64,000 nucleotides of DNA from contig JBAYZO010000007.1 of assembly GCA_041672465.1 (NCBI GenBank), positions 1-64,000 on the forward strand, in the 5' to 3' direction. The notes under the pieces were generated by a model. It saw only the letters and a list, made by a program, of their open reading frames with translations. It had not been told where the DNA came from and did no database searches. Source of the DNA: UBA1206 sp041672465. Lineage in GTDB: Bacteria; Bacillota; Clostridia; Oscillospirales; CAG-382. Within the stretch, counting starts at the first letter, position 1; each line of letters opens with the position of its first letter. The translations under genes were made by a program, and so were the position numbers. This document shows, piece by piece, positions 32,744 to 41,244 of this stretch.

Positions 32744-34323
32744 CCGTTTTTGGTGTAAAGATCAATAACCTCGTCTAAATCCAGCTGCGCCGCCGTGGCG
32801 ATCGCCTCATAAGCGGCGGTAAAAGTGGAGCCCGGGGAGTTCATAAGGTTTTGAAGCATGGTGGGGAGACTCGTCCCGCTCGACAGCCCGATGTTGTAAA
32901 TAATGCCTATGTCACAGCCGCGGGTGTCAAAGATAAGCTGAATCATATCCACCGAGTCATCGTCTCGCGTCTTCTGGTACTTCAGCGTGCGCTGAACGTA
33001 TTCGTACGCCACCGTTTCGACCGAGTAATAACCCATTACGTCAAGCAGTCCCCCCGCGTAATAGGCGTCTTCTTCCGAAAGAACGGCGGGGAGGGCGAAC
33101 GCGTTGCCCGTCCAAGGGTTGATAAGCGAGAAATAATCGTCCTGAGCGTCGTCAAACTTTGGCGTGGGGAGAACTCCGAATTCGTCGTCCATGCCGGCGA
33201 AGAAATGCATAAAAGCCATGTTGTCAGAGAAGAACATTACCCGCCCCTCCAAAAACGCTTTCCCCGTGCATTCGTATGTGGGCGTGCCCGAAACGTTAAA
33301 ATAATTGTTGGCGGAAATATAATGGTCTGTGTCGCGGAACATTGTATACATCTTTTCGGCGACGTTTACCGAACGTCCGCCAAACATGGTGAGCTCAAGG
33401 GTTTTTTCCCCGCTTTGGGTCACTATCCGCTCCCCCGAGGCGAAAAAGAAGTTCCATGTGTCGTCGGCCTGCCCCGCCCAGCCCACTTTGTCGTTAAAAT
33501 CAATTACGGCGTTATCGTCAACGTCTACGCTGAGCAGTTTTGCGTATTCATAAGCTTTGTCAAACGTCCATTTGTTGTCACGGACAAGCCCATAAAGAAC
33601 CGATGGTTCAAGCCCATGATCGCCGGCGAGATTTTTGTTGAAGTAAACCACCGGTGTGGCGTTTTTATTGAAAAGCCCGATATCGCCGAGGGTAAAATAC
33701 AAACAGCCGTTAATGGTCATGGAGCTGTTGAAAGACTGATCCCACCAAGGGTTTTGGGTGTTCAGCGAGGGTATTTCAATAAGGTTTAAAAAGCTGCCCT
33801 CGGCGGCGAGCGTGCCGCAGTCATAAATAGAGGGCGCGCATATGTCAAAGGTATGCTGCCCCCCGGCAAGCTCGTTTCTGACATACGAGAGCATTTCCCT
33901 GCCCACGCGGTCAGACGTGATAGCCAATTCTTTTATGTGGCAGTTTAAATATGACTCGGCGCGGTTGTTCCGCTCCCTTATCGCCTCGTTGACGGCAACT
34001 GTCATCCAGCTCTGCTCGCCTTCGGAGAGCGTCTCGTTAAATATGACTTCCGAAACCTGATTAGCCCCGCCGATAGTCAAAAAGATAATATCCCTGTCAC
34101 CGAAATCGTCTTCGATTATCGGGGACGAACTAGTGGGCTCCCCGCTTTCCGCGGCGCTGAACACCGGCGTTTCAGACTTCACCCCTTGTGACGACTCGTT
34201 CCCGGTCTTCCCCCCGCAGGACGAAAGCAGAAAACCCCCAAGCGTAAGCAAAAGGCAAATGAAAATACTAAGCGCGGTTGACATAATCGGGGAAGAAAAC
34301 TGTTTGTTTTTAATGTGTCTCAT
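32740..34323 (-). CDS. Extracellular solute-binding lipoprotein
   Basis: The 527-residue protein has a signal ending FLLSSC and a Ser/Glu linker. The mature part matches the family of the lipoprotein at 29727: TQNPWWDQSFNSSMTINGCLYFTLGD, NKWTFDKAYEYAK, then the late block MIQLIFDTRGCDIG and DEVIDLYTKNG at the end. The start has an AAGGAGA site. It is single, without ABC permease genes. The conserved WWD and FTLGD blocks are shared with the other two paralogues, so they arose by duplication and spread over 13 kb with other genes between. Confidence 0.87.
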   Translation of the reverse strand: MRHIKNKQFSSPIMSTALSIFICLLLTLGGFLLSSCGGKTGNESSQGVKSETPVFSAAESGEPTSSSPIIEDDFGDRDIIFLTIGGANQVSEVIFNETLSEGEQSWMTVAVNEAIRERNNRAESYLNCHIKELAITSDRVGREMLSYVRNELAGGQHTFDICAPSIYDCGTLAAEGSFLNLIEIPSLNTQNPWWDQSFNSSMTINGCLYFTLGDIGLFNKNATPVVYFNKNLAGDHGLEPSVLYGLVRDNKWTFDKAYEYAKLLSVDVDDNAVIDFNDKVGWAGQADDTWNFFFASGERIVTQSGEKTLELTMFGGRSVNVAEKMYTMFRDTDHYISANNYFNVSGTPTYECTGKAFLEGRVMFFSDNMAFMHFFAGMDDEFGVLPTPKFDDAQDDYFSLINPWTGNAFALPAVLSEEDAYYAGGLLDVMGYYSVETVAYEYVQRTLKYQKTRDDDSVDMIQLIFDTRGCDIGIIYNIGLSSGTSLPTMLQNLMNSPGSTFTAAYEAIATAAQLDLDEVIDLYTKNG

Positions 34324-34388
34324 CGCAATGTCTCCTTATCCGCAAAATATATATAGTAAAAAATTGTTTTGATCCGAATATAATTATG

Positions 34389-35387
34389 TCAACTGAAAAA
34401 GAGCTGGAGCAAATAAACGATAAGATAAAGAACACCGAAATAAAGTAAAATCTTTGGCACTATCATTTTATTCTTGCGCTGTTTTATTCGCTCTTCTTCC
34501 GCGAGGCGCTGAATTACCTTTTCATATGACTTTATCTTTTCTTCTATCTCTTTGTCGGTCTCTTCCCGTCTGGAATTATTAAAACCGGCTTTGTCGCGGA
34601 GGTGCGGGTCGCTCTCCCGCTTTAAAACCTTAACGGTTTCTTCAAGATTTGTCTCGTTAATGTTTTGAAGCAGCCAATCGCGGTCTCTTTCGCAGACCCG
34701 GCACTTTGTGTCGGCCAGTATATTTTTATTGCCGCAGCAGCAGAGCCAAACCTCCTGCGTGACCACGGGAATAACCCGCGACGGGTGGAATTCCTCCGCG
34801 CCCGAGTATATGTTGACTTTGGAAAAGGCGTATTTCTTCTCGTCGTCGAGTTCGGAAATTCTCTTGCACTTATTGGCGACGATAACGCCGATTTTTTGTT
34901 CTTTTCCGCCGGCGTAGACAACATTTACTATTTCAAGCGCGGCTTTTCTGAAGTACGCCTCGGGGATTTTAATATAAGACGCTCTTCCGAAAGACTCATA
35001 GGTTTCAATATCCCCGGCAATGCCGTCCCTTTTAAAAAGCCTTGCGTAAAAAGGCTTTTTAACTTTCCCCGGCCTTTCCCTTACGCCGAGGGTAAACTCG
35101 TCTTCCGAATAAACAAAGGGGATTTTTATGTAGGGAAGGTTTGAGTTTTGGTAGAGCAGCAGCCTTACCGAAAGCGAAACGACGCTGTTTTTTGAGAGGT
35201 TCTGAAAGGTAAACGAGGCGAAAATTTCATTTGTCGCGATATCGCTGACGATATACCCCTCCTGAACCTGAACGGGCGAGCCCTCTATAATCCCCGAAAA
35301 GTCAAAATACTCGACGACTCTGAGCATTCTTCTCTTGTCGTTTTTAATTCGTTTTATTCGCGCTTTTAGTTCTTTTGTTTTTTTCAT
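34389..35387 (-). CDS. Hypothetical protein with zinc ribbon and C-terminal membrane anchor
   Basis: The 332-residue protein has a basic start (KKTKELKARIKRIKNDKRR), a beta-rich middle (about 25-200), a cysteine pattern WLCCCGNKN then CRVCERD (about 216-235) that can form a zinc ribbon, a charged coiled coil (about 240-305) and one membrane helix at the end. This tail-anchored topology would put the zinc ribbon and beta domain in the cytoplasm. I do not recognise the family. It lies between the lipoprotein gene and the M55 peptidase, 28 bases after the peptidase stop, so these two may share a transcript. Confidence 0.72.
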   Translation of the reverse strand: MKKTKELKARIKRIKNDKRRMLRVVEYFDFSGIIEGSPVQVQEGYIVSDIATNEIFASFTFQNLSKNSVVSLSVRLLLYQNSNLPYIKIPFVYSEDEFTLGVRERPGKVKKPFYARLFKRDGIAGDIETYESFGRASYIKIPEAYFRKAALEIVNVVYAGGKEQKIGVIVANKCKRISELDDEKKYAFSKVNIYSGAEEFHPSRVIPVVTQEVWLCCCGNKNILADTKCRVCERDRDWLLQNINETNLEETVKVLKRESDPHLRDKAGFNNSRREETDKEIEEKIKSYEKVIQRLAEEERIKQRKNKMIVPKILLYFGVLYLIVYLLQLFFS

Positions 35388-35415
35388 TTAGTTTTCTTTC
35401 ACTTTGTTCGGGATG

Positions 35416-36222
35416 CTAAAAGATATCTTCCGGGCTGGCAAGGGTGCCTTTGAGCGTATAGGCGTCAACCCTTTCAAACGGCTTATTGTCAAATGAGCGG
35501 AGCGGCGAGGATTCGGCGTATTCGATTCGCTTAAACCGCACTTCATACTCAAACGGCGTTTGAATAACATATGGCTTTAACTTATGGGCTTTTTCAGCGG
35601 CCCTTAAAACACTGTTGTATATCTCCCCGCAAACCGAAGCGGGGTGATTTGAAACACAGCTGTTCCACGCCAGCGAAATTTTTGTAGTCACCGTCTCAAT
35701 ACCGGCAAAGCTTTCTTTTGCTTGAGCCACACAAATGTCGTCGGACGAAAGGAAAATGACGGGAGTATTATGTAAACCCGCTATGCTTCCGTCTATCTGA
35801 GCCTCGCCCACAAAGGCTCCGTTTATTTTCTGGTATTGGTATGTCGACGACGAATAGACATGAGAGAGGACGGCGGCTTTTTCGTCATAGGCGTGGTAGC
35901 CTATAAACAAAACGCCGTCAAAACCGGTTTCTATGAGGGGAAAGCGCTTTTTGCTCCCCGCCCCCATAACGATTTTAACCCGCCGGTCAAGCTCGTCATA
36001 GTTAAGGTTATACCCCCTGCCGTGGCTGTCCCAAACCCAAACTTCGCTCGCGCCGCTGTCAAACAGCGCCTTTACCGCGGCGTTTGCCTCGCGGGTTGCC
36101 TGTACTCTCGCATAAGCGTAGCCGGGGGTGGAAAAGTCAAGCCCTTTGCCGGATTCCCCTATAACGCCTGTTATGCCCTCAAGGTCAACACTTATGTAAA
36201 ACCTGCCGCCGTGTACCGCCAT
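35416..36222 (-). CDS. dppA: D-aminopeptidase, M55 family (DppA-like)
   Basis: The 268-residue protein has the M55 signature: D13 and E15 in ISVDLEGITGV, His in WVWDSHGRG, His in LFIGYHAYDE and the later AQIDGSIAGLHNTPV block. DppA is a zinc-dependent D-aminopeptidase that assembles as a ring with the active sites inside. The start at 36222 (MAVHGGRFY) is preferred to the TTG at 36234, which touches the GGAAGG site. No dipeptide permease genes (dppBCDE) are adjacent; in Bacillus dppA is in that operon and made at sporulation. It may recycle D-amino-acid peptides from cell wall. Confidence 0.9.
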   Translation of the reverse strand: MAVHGGRFYISVDLEGITGVIGESGKGLDFSTPGYAYARVQATREANAAVKALFDSGASEVWVWDSHGRGYNLNYDELDRRVKIVMGAGSKKRFPLIETGFDGVLFIGYHAYDEKAAVLSHVYSSSTYQYQKINGAFVGEAQIDGSIAGLHNTPVIFLSSDDICVAQAKESFAGIETVTTKISLAWNSCVSNHPASVCGEIYNSVLRAAEKAHKLKPYVIQTPFEYEVRFKRIEYAESSPLRSFDNKPFERVDAYTLKGTLASPEDIF

Positions 36223-36319
36223 TTTATATACCAACCTTCCTTGTTAATTTTTAAGATGTTTGGTGTCGTCCGCCTGTAAAAATCTTCAGCGGAGCGCTCG
36301 GTCATTAAACGCTAAAAAC

Positions 36320-36348
36320 AGTATACCATTATAATGGGTGCGTTTCAA
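36320..36348 (-). promoter_or_regulatory. Sigma-A-type promoter of the M55 peptidase gene
   Basis: On the minus strand TTGAAA (36343-36348), 17 bases, TATACT (36320-36325), about 100 bases before the start. Confidence 0.6.
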
Positions 36349-36468
36349 TGTTTTTTTGTATTTTTGTTTATGTTGCTTTTTTCCCCGAATTAGTATATAT
36401 TTATAAGGAAATCAATAATCGGCAAAATATCAAAACGGAAAGGCGGACGGGCGAACGCCCCCAAAAAA

Positions 36469-37278
36469 ATGGAACACCCCATAAACGGAAAACTAAAAGA
36501 CAAAAAGCTTTACATACTCGATATGGACGGCACAATTTATCTTGACGAAACTCCCCTGCCGGGGGCGAGAGAGTTTGTCGCGAGGGCTAAAAGGCTTGGC
36601 AAAAGAATTATCTTTTTTACCAACAACGCGTCAAAGAGCATAGGCATGTACTATGAAAAGCTTAACAGATTAGGCTTTGAGGTAGGAGAAAACGACTTGT
36701 TTTCGTCCGCCGACGTGACGGTAGATTTTCTAAAGAAAAACCACCCCGGCAAAGAAGTTTATCTTGTCGGCACGCCCGCTCTCCAAAGCACTTTTGAAAA
36801 ATCCGGGGTAAAACTGACTGACGGCGGCGGCGCGGATATTGTGGTGAGTTCGTTTGACACTACCCTGACTTACGAAAAGCTTGTCAAGGCATGTCATCTT
36901 ATTAAAAACGGTTCGCTGTTTTACTCTACTCACCCCGACCTCACCTGCCCCGTCGTGGGGGGATTTATCCCTGACAGCGGCGCGATTTGCGCCCTTATAA
37001 CCGCCGCTACCGGGGTCAGCCCGCGTTATTTTGGCAAGCCGTTCCGCGAGACCGCGGACTACCTTATAAAACAAGCCGGGGTTGATTTTTCCCCCGCTTC
37101 TTCCGTTATCGTGGGAGACAGGCTTTACACGGATATCGCGCTGGGCAAACAAAACGGCATAACTTCAGTTTTGGTGCTTTCGGGGGAGACTACAAGACAT
37201 GACCTCTTAGATGTTGACGATTTGTTACGCCCTGATTTCATTTGTGAACAGATTGAAAACCTTGTTTGCGAATTATAA
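36469..37278 (+). CDS. HAD-IIA phosphatase, NagD/p-nitrophenylphosphatase-like
   Basis: The 269-residue protein has motif I YILDMDGTIYLDE, motif II FFTNNASKS, the Lys motif GKPFRETADYLIK and motif III VIVGDRLYTDIALGKQNG, with a C2B-type cap in between. This is the NagD/AraL group, which dephosphorylates nucleotides or sugar phosphates. The ATG at 36469 has no convincing ribosome site; a GGGCGAACGCCC hairpin lies just upstream. It is followed by the AbrB gene after 79 bases, which has its own promoter. Confidence 0.9.
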   Translation: MEHPINGKLKDKKLYILDMDGTIYLDETPLPGAREFVARAKRLGKRIIFFTNNASKSIGMYYEKLNRLGFEVGENDLFSSADVTVDFLKKNHPGKEVYLVGTPALQSTFEKSGVKLTDGGGADIVVSSFDTTLTYEKLVKACHLIKNGSLFYSTHPDLTCPVVGGFIPDSGAICALITAATGVSPRYFGKPFRETADYLIKQAGVDFSPASSVIVGDRLYTDIALGKQNGITSVLVLSGETTRHDLLDVDDLLRPDFICEQIENLVCEL

Positions 37279-37295
37279 CAATTTTAGTTTTTCTA

Positions 37296-37324
37296 TTGAC
37301 AAAAACCGCTAAGGACATTAGAAT
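37296..37324 (+). promoter_or_regulatory. Sigma-A-type promoter of the AbrB-family gene
   Basis: TTGACA (37296-37301), 17 bases, TAGAAT (37319-37324), 34 bases before the start codon. Confidence 0.75.
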
Positions 37325-37357
37325 ATTGTCATTTAATACCACAAACGGAGGTTCACT

Positions 37358-37600
37358 ATGAAATCTACGGGCTATGTTAGAAAGCTCGACATGTTGGGTC
37401 GCCTTGTCGTACCGATGGAAATCCGCAAGGCGCTTGACATCAACGAAAATGATAAGCTTGAATTCTACACGGAAAACGATTCAATCATTATCAAAAAATA
37501 TGTCCCTGTCTGCGCGTTCTGCGGCAATCCGGACGACTTGTCTTATTTTCACGAAAAGCCAATATGCAAGACCTGCATTGAAGACCTTAAAGGAAAATAA
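37358..37600 (+). CDS. AbrB-family transcriptional regulator with zinc ribbon
   Basis: The 80-residue protein has the AbrB swapped-hairpin DNA-binding domain (GYVRKLDMLGRLVVPMEIRKALDI) and a short C-terminal domain with C52/C55 and C70/C73, a likely zinc ribbon. AbrB/SpoVT-type proteins repress or tune transition-state genes as dimers or tetramers. The zinc ribbon replaces the usual AbrB multimerisation tail. Its strong own promoter, GGAGG site and terminator show an independent unit. The target genes are unknown. Confidence 0.9.
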   Translation: MKSTGYVRKLDMLGRLVVPMEIRKALDINENDKLEFYTENDSIIIKKYVPVCAFCGNPDDLSYFHEKPICKTCIEDLKGK

Positions 37601-37609
37601 ACCATTAAA

Positions 37610-37651
37610 CAAACGCCTTAAGCAAAAACTTAAAGCGTTTGTTTTTTTTTT
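37610..37651 (+). terminator. Terminator of the AbrB-family gene
   Basis: CAAACGCCTTAAG pairs with CTTAAAGCGTTTG (one mismatch), followed by ten T. Confidence 0.88.
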
Positions 37652-37656
37652 GCGGT

Positions 37657-38442
37657 TTATTGGGCTTTTCCCGCGCCGGCGAACCAAAGCAGGCTCATTT
37701 CGCTGTTATATTTAAATATCATAATCATAAACAACGCGTTTGAAAGCACCGCGGGGATCGAAGTCAAGAGCGCAGTTACGGAAAACTCATCCGCCGTAAA
37801 CACCATTATCAGCAAAAAAGCCGCGATTATAAGCAATATAACGGCCATTAAAACGGGGATCTTCTTTGCCGAGCGGCCCGATACCGCTTTTATAAGGCGG
37901 CTGAGGGAGATTAGCGCGAACACAAAATAAACCGCGACAATCGCCCCGAGAATGAACATCGCCGCCCCAAAAACTTTTATAATAAAATCTTCCGTAAAGT
38001 TATATTCTTCAAGCAACGAACCCGCTCCGATTTCGTCAAAGTAAGCGGTCAGGCTGCCGGTTCCCACGGCGTTAAAAAATTCAATAATAAAATAGATAAA
38101 AACCAATCCCAAAATACAAGCGAGTACAATCAGCGTGGTTTTTATCGCTTTAAGCCCCCTTGGGCTTAGCGATGATTGGCCGCCAAGACTTTTCTTCCTC
38201 GCCGAAATAAAAAAGTGCAGCAGCCCTATAAAAATAATAACCGAAGGGGCTTGAAAAATCAGCATCGTCGGGTCGAACTCGCTGTCGGCTAACAATAAAA
38301 TTAAGCTTAGCAAAAAATCGACGCCGTACAAAACAGTCCCCGCCAAAAACAAAGCGCTGCTCCCGAGCCTTTTTAACGTTTCTGTTACCAAGCCGTTACC
38401 CTCCGGGACTGTTAAAGAATTTGTCTTTTCAGTTTCGCTCAT
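37657..38442 (-). CDS. Hypothetical membrane protein with six predicted helices
   Basis: The 261-residue protein starts with a polar segment of about 25 residues and then shows six hydrophobic segments (for example LFLAGTVLYGVDFLLSLILL, TTLIVLACILGLVFIYFI and VLMAVILLIIAAFLLIMVF). A short acidic loop around residue 130-145 lies between helices 3 and 4. I do not recognise the family. It follows the DUF4855 lipoprotein gene on the same strand with a hairpin in between. Confidence 0.65.
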   Translation of the reverse strand: MSETEKTNSLTVPEGNGLVTETLKRLGSSALFLAGTVLYGVDFLLSLILLLADSEFDPTMLIFQAPSVIIFIGLLHFFISARKKSLGGQSSLSPRGLKAIKTTLIVLACILGLVFIYFIIEFFNAVGTGSLTAYFDEIGAGSLLEEYNFTEDFIIKVFGAAMFILGAIVAVYFVFALISLSRLIKAVSGRSAKKIPVLMAVILLIIAAFLLIMVFTADEFSVTALLTSIPAVLSNALFMIMIFKYNSEMSLLWFAGAGKAQ

Positions 38443-38460
38443 TTGTTGACTCTCCTTTTA

Positions 38461-38490
38461 CAAACCCCGCTTACAGCGGGGTTTGTCGTT
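38461..38490. terminator. Hairpin between the DUF4855 lipoprotein and the membrane-protein gene
   Basis: CAAACCCCGC-TTACA-GCGGGGTTTG is a perfect 10-bp stem. The trailing T run is weak on the minus strand, so it may attenuate rather than stop. Confidence 0.65.
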
Positions 38491-38498
38491 TTAGTAAA

Positions 38499-41087
38499 TT
38501 ATTTTGTTATCTTAACCGTGAACTCTACAATTTCGGTGTAAAAACCATACGAAACGCTTAGGATAAAGCTATCCTCGCCCACAAAGTCCGCCATGGGGAT
38601 GTAGATAAAACTGCCGTCTTTGTCGGCGGCGACCGCGCCGTATTTGGCGGCGATTTTAACGGCGGCGCCAAGCTCCTCGCCATTTGTGCCGATAAGCTTA
38701 TCTTTTAGAGTTTCATTCTTTTTAACGGTAAACTCGGTTTTGGCGACTTTAAAGCCGGAATTTGTAAGCAGCCGCTTTGCGTAGAGATAGGTCACGTCGT
38801 ACAAAGACCTCACATACGGGTCGCTTGAGTTATAAGCGGCGTAATACACCCCGGGGCCGGCGTCCTGATAATACATCTTAATCGCGTTCATATACCCCAT
38901 CTCAACCCCCGCTTTGAGGTAAACGAGATATCTGTCGTGATATTCTACAGAGCTGATAGCCTTGCCGGAAATTTCAATCTCCACGCCCATTCCAAGCGTT
39001 TTGGTTGTGCGGGCGTTGGAGTAAACCACTTCTTCGGTATAGTCCTCGTTAAACATATAGTTTGGCTGCATGTTGGCAACGTCAAAGCCCATGGCTTTCC
39101 ACTGCGTGAACCCCGGTGAGTTCAAATACGGTATCCACACGGCTTTATAACCCAGCGAGTGTATATAATCGGTGGCAAAGAGAATAGTTTGCTTGTAGAG
39201 CGGTTCGGAGAGCGAGAGCGACTCGTCATACCAGTAAAATCCCACAAGCTTTTGGTTTTCAAAACCGCGCTCGGTATATCTCTCTATCTGTCTGTCTATC
39301 CACCATTTGACCACTTTTTTGCGGTCGGCAAGGATCGACATGTTTTCGGTTATTCCGTCGCCGTCCACATCGCCGAAGTTTCTGCATCTGATATCGGGGT
39401 TGAAGACGCTTAAAAACACATTGACCTGATAATCCGGTTGGTTCAGTTTTGTTTTTACCTCCTCCACCGCCGCCTCAAGCGCGTTTACGTTGACATTTTC
39501 AAAAAACAGGTCGTTTTCATAGTCCAGCCAGTCGCTTTTTATTGAATATTTCTCCTGCCCGGTAAACAGTTTTCCGCCCGAGGGCAAGACTGTAGAGCAG
39601 GGGAGATAAAGGTACGAATCAAAAAAGAAGTCTTGCAGTTCGCCGTCGGTGTTATAATACCCCACATAGGGCAGATATTCGGTTTTTGTCGTTCTTCCCG
39701 CGGAAACGTTTTCGGTTTTATAGTTATAGGCGAGAAGAATATTCTCGCTGCCGTCAAGCAAATCCGGCGACGGGTAGCCCAATTCTTCTTCTTTTTCGTC
39801 GGGGACGATAGTTTTCGCGGAACTTGAAATCGCCTTTGTGCCCCAGACCTCCAGCTCGTCAAGCCAAATAAGCGCAGATACAGTAAACCGGAACTTTACA
39901 AACCTTGCTTTGTAGGGGGAATCAAAATCATAACTTAGGGTAGTCCTTGAATAAGAGAGATAGGGGAAATCGGTTGAGTCTTTAGTCAGCACCGTCTGCC
40001 AGTCAACGGCGTTTTCGGATATTAACACCGAAAGCCCGTCGGGAAACACAATACCGTAATCAGTCAAAATAAATATGCCGACGGCGGCTTTGGTGACTTC
40101 TGAAATTTTCCCCAAGTCATATATAATCGAGCGCGTCGCGCCCTGAGTTATATGAAAATAAGCGGGGTTAAGGTAATTGGTATCCCCGAACTTGCCGTTT
40201 GTCAGCACTTTTGAGGCGGCGGGAGTGTTATAGTAATCGGTCTTATGAGCCGATTTTAAGGAAATGCCCGAATAAACCCGCTGGCCTAACCCGAAAATTA
40301 AGTTTTTACGGGTGTTATAATCTTCATCGGTTTCATCCCAATACTCCGCCGTTATATTTTCCGGCAGCGGTTCGTTGATATAATATTCTTGGTTGTCGGA
40401 GGAACTGTCCTGACCAACGGTAAAAACCTTTATCCCGTCCACAAGCGTCCACTGGGAGACAAATCCCGTGAGCACCACCTTGACAAAAGCGGCGTCAAAA
40501 GTGAACTGCGTATAGGCGGCATGTTTGTAAACTTGGCTGGTTCCGATAACGCTTGGATATTTAAACGAAGTCGCCGCCTTTATATATTCAACCCCGTCGG
40601 CGGATACCCAAAATTCGGCTGTCTTTGTGACGCCTTTGCCCGAAGACGAGTCATACAGATTATTTATTGAAAAACCGCCGAGATTTGTCTTGAGCCCGCC
40701 CAAATCGACAATTATTTCAATATCATTTTTGCCGAGAAAACCCACCCATTTGTCGCCGTCTGCGGGGAGAGCGTCGTCGTTGTCGGTCAGCTTTTTGCCG
40801 TCGTCGGGGTAATTTTTATAGCTTTCAAGGTTTATAGTATAGGAATTCCCATTAATAATATTTACATATTCATATTTTTCGGGGAGCTCGCCTGTATAAA
40901 TACCGTCTATTTTTGCCGCGAGCAATTGCGCGGCAAGTTCTTCCTCGTTATAGGAAACTTCTTGCGAGGTTTCATCCCCCGGCTCGCTGTCTTCTGAGTT
41001 CTGCCCCGCGGGGGAAGGTTTTCCGCAAGCAGTCATCAGCGGGAGTATAAGCCCGGTTAGAAGCAATAGTGCTAAGAGTTTTTTCAT
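38499..41087 (-). CDS. Lipoprotein with discoidin-like domains, DUF4855 and cadherin-like tail
   Basis: The 862-residue protein has a lipobox (LMTAC). About residues 60-230 and 235-415 are two beta domains of the F5/8 type C (discoidin) kind, ending in motifs such as YTQFTFDAAFVKVVLTGF and YKARFVKFRFTVSALIWLDELEVWG. About 435-770 is DUF4855, a TIM-barrel-like module (VNVFLSVFNPD, VGFYWYDESLSLSEPLY, FDVANMQPNYMF). The last 90 residues are a cadherin-like beta domain. DUF4855 proteins occur in polysaccharide-degrading bacteria and are probable glycosidases. The start is the second ATG, the one next to the signal peptide. It lies downstream of a solute-binding gene, past a large hairpin. Confidence 0.82.
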   Translation of the reverse strand: MKKLLALLLLTGLILPLMTACGKPSPAGQNSEDSEPGDETSQEVSYNEEELAAQLLAAKIDGIYTGELPEKYEYVNIINGNSYTINLESYKNYPDDGKKLTDNDDALPADGDKWVGFLGKNDIEIIVDLGGLKTNLGGFSINNLYDSSSGKGVTKTAEFWVSADGVEYIKAATSFKYPSVIGTSQVYKHAAYTQFTFDAAFVKVVLTGFVSQWTLVDGIKVFTVGQDSSSDNQEYYINEPLPENITAEYWDETDEDYNTRKNLIFGLGQRVYSGISLKSAHKTDYYNTPAASKVLTNGKFGDTNYLNPAYFHITQGATRSIIYDLGKISEVTKAAVGIFILTDYGIVFPDGLSVLISENAVDWQTVLTKDSTDFPYLSYSRTTLSYDFDSPYKARFVKFRFTVSALIWLDELEVWGTKAISSSAKTIVPDEKEEELGYPSPDLLDGSENILLAYNYKTENVSAGRTTKTEYLPYVGYYNTDGELQDFFFDSYLYLPCSTVLPSGGKLFTGQEKYSIKSDWLDYENDLFFENVNVNALEAAVEEVKTKLNQPDYQVNVFLSVFNPDIRCRNFGDVDGDGITENMSILADRKKVVKWWIDRQIERYTERGFENQKLVGFYWYDESLSLSEPLYKQTILFATDYIHSLGYKAVWIPYLNSPGFTQWKAMGFDVANMQPNYMFNEDYTEEVVYSNARTTKTLGMGVEIEISGKAISSVEYHDRYLVYLKAGVEMGYMNAIKMYYQDAGPGVYYAAYNSSDPYVRSLYDVTYLYAKRLLTNSGFKVAKTEFTVKKNETLKDKLIGTNGEELGAAVKIAAKYGAVAADKDGSFIYIPMADFVGEDSFILSVSYGFYTEIVEFTVKITK

Positions 41088-41123
41088 TAATATAACCATT
41101 CCTTAAAAAAAAATATAAACAAT

Positions 41124-41200
41124 AAAGCGCGGTTACGCGCGGCGGCCGTTACCGTTGGTACACCGGGAGCAAACCGGCTTGGCGCGCGCAACCACGCTTT
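41124..41200 (-). repeat. 77-base inverted-repeat element between two lipoprotein genes
   Basis: The 18-base arms 41124-41141 and 41183-41200 pair with two mismatches on the plus strand; on the minus strand both become G-U pairs, so the RNA of the lipoprotein transcript would keep a full stem. A GC-rich internal part can fold further. A U run lies about 15 bases after it in minus orientation. Confidence 0.55.
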
Positions 41201-41212
41201 TTAATTAGTTAC

Positions 41213-41244
41213 AATTAATTGAAAAATAAATTTTTCAATTAATT
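41213..41244. repeat. AT-rich palindrome over the stop codon
   Basis: AATTAATTGAAAAAT and ATTTTTCAATTAATT are perfect 15-base arms around AA. The right arm contains the stop codon of the solute-binding gene at 41239-41241. Confidence 0.7.

Noticed and set aside
29727..34323. Complete ABC sugar transporter operon
   Set aside because: Only binding proteins are present; no permease or ATPase of the importer type could be found in the window.
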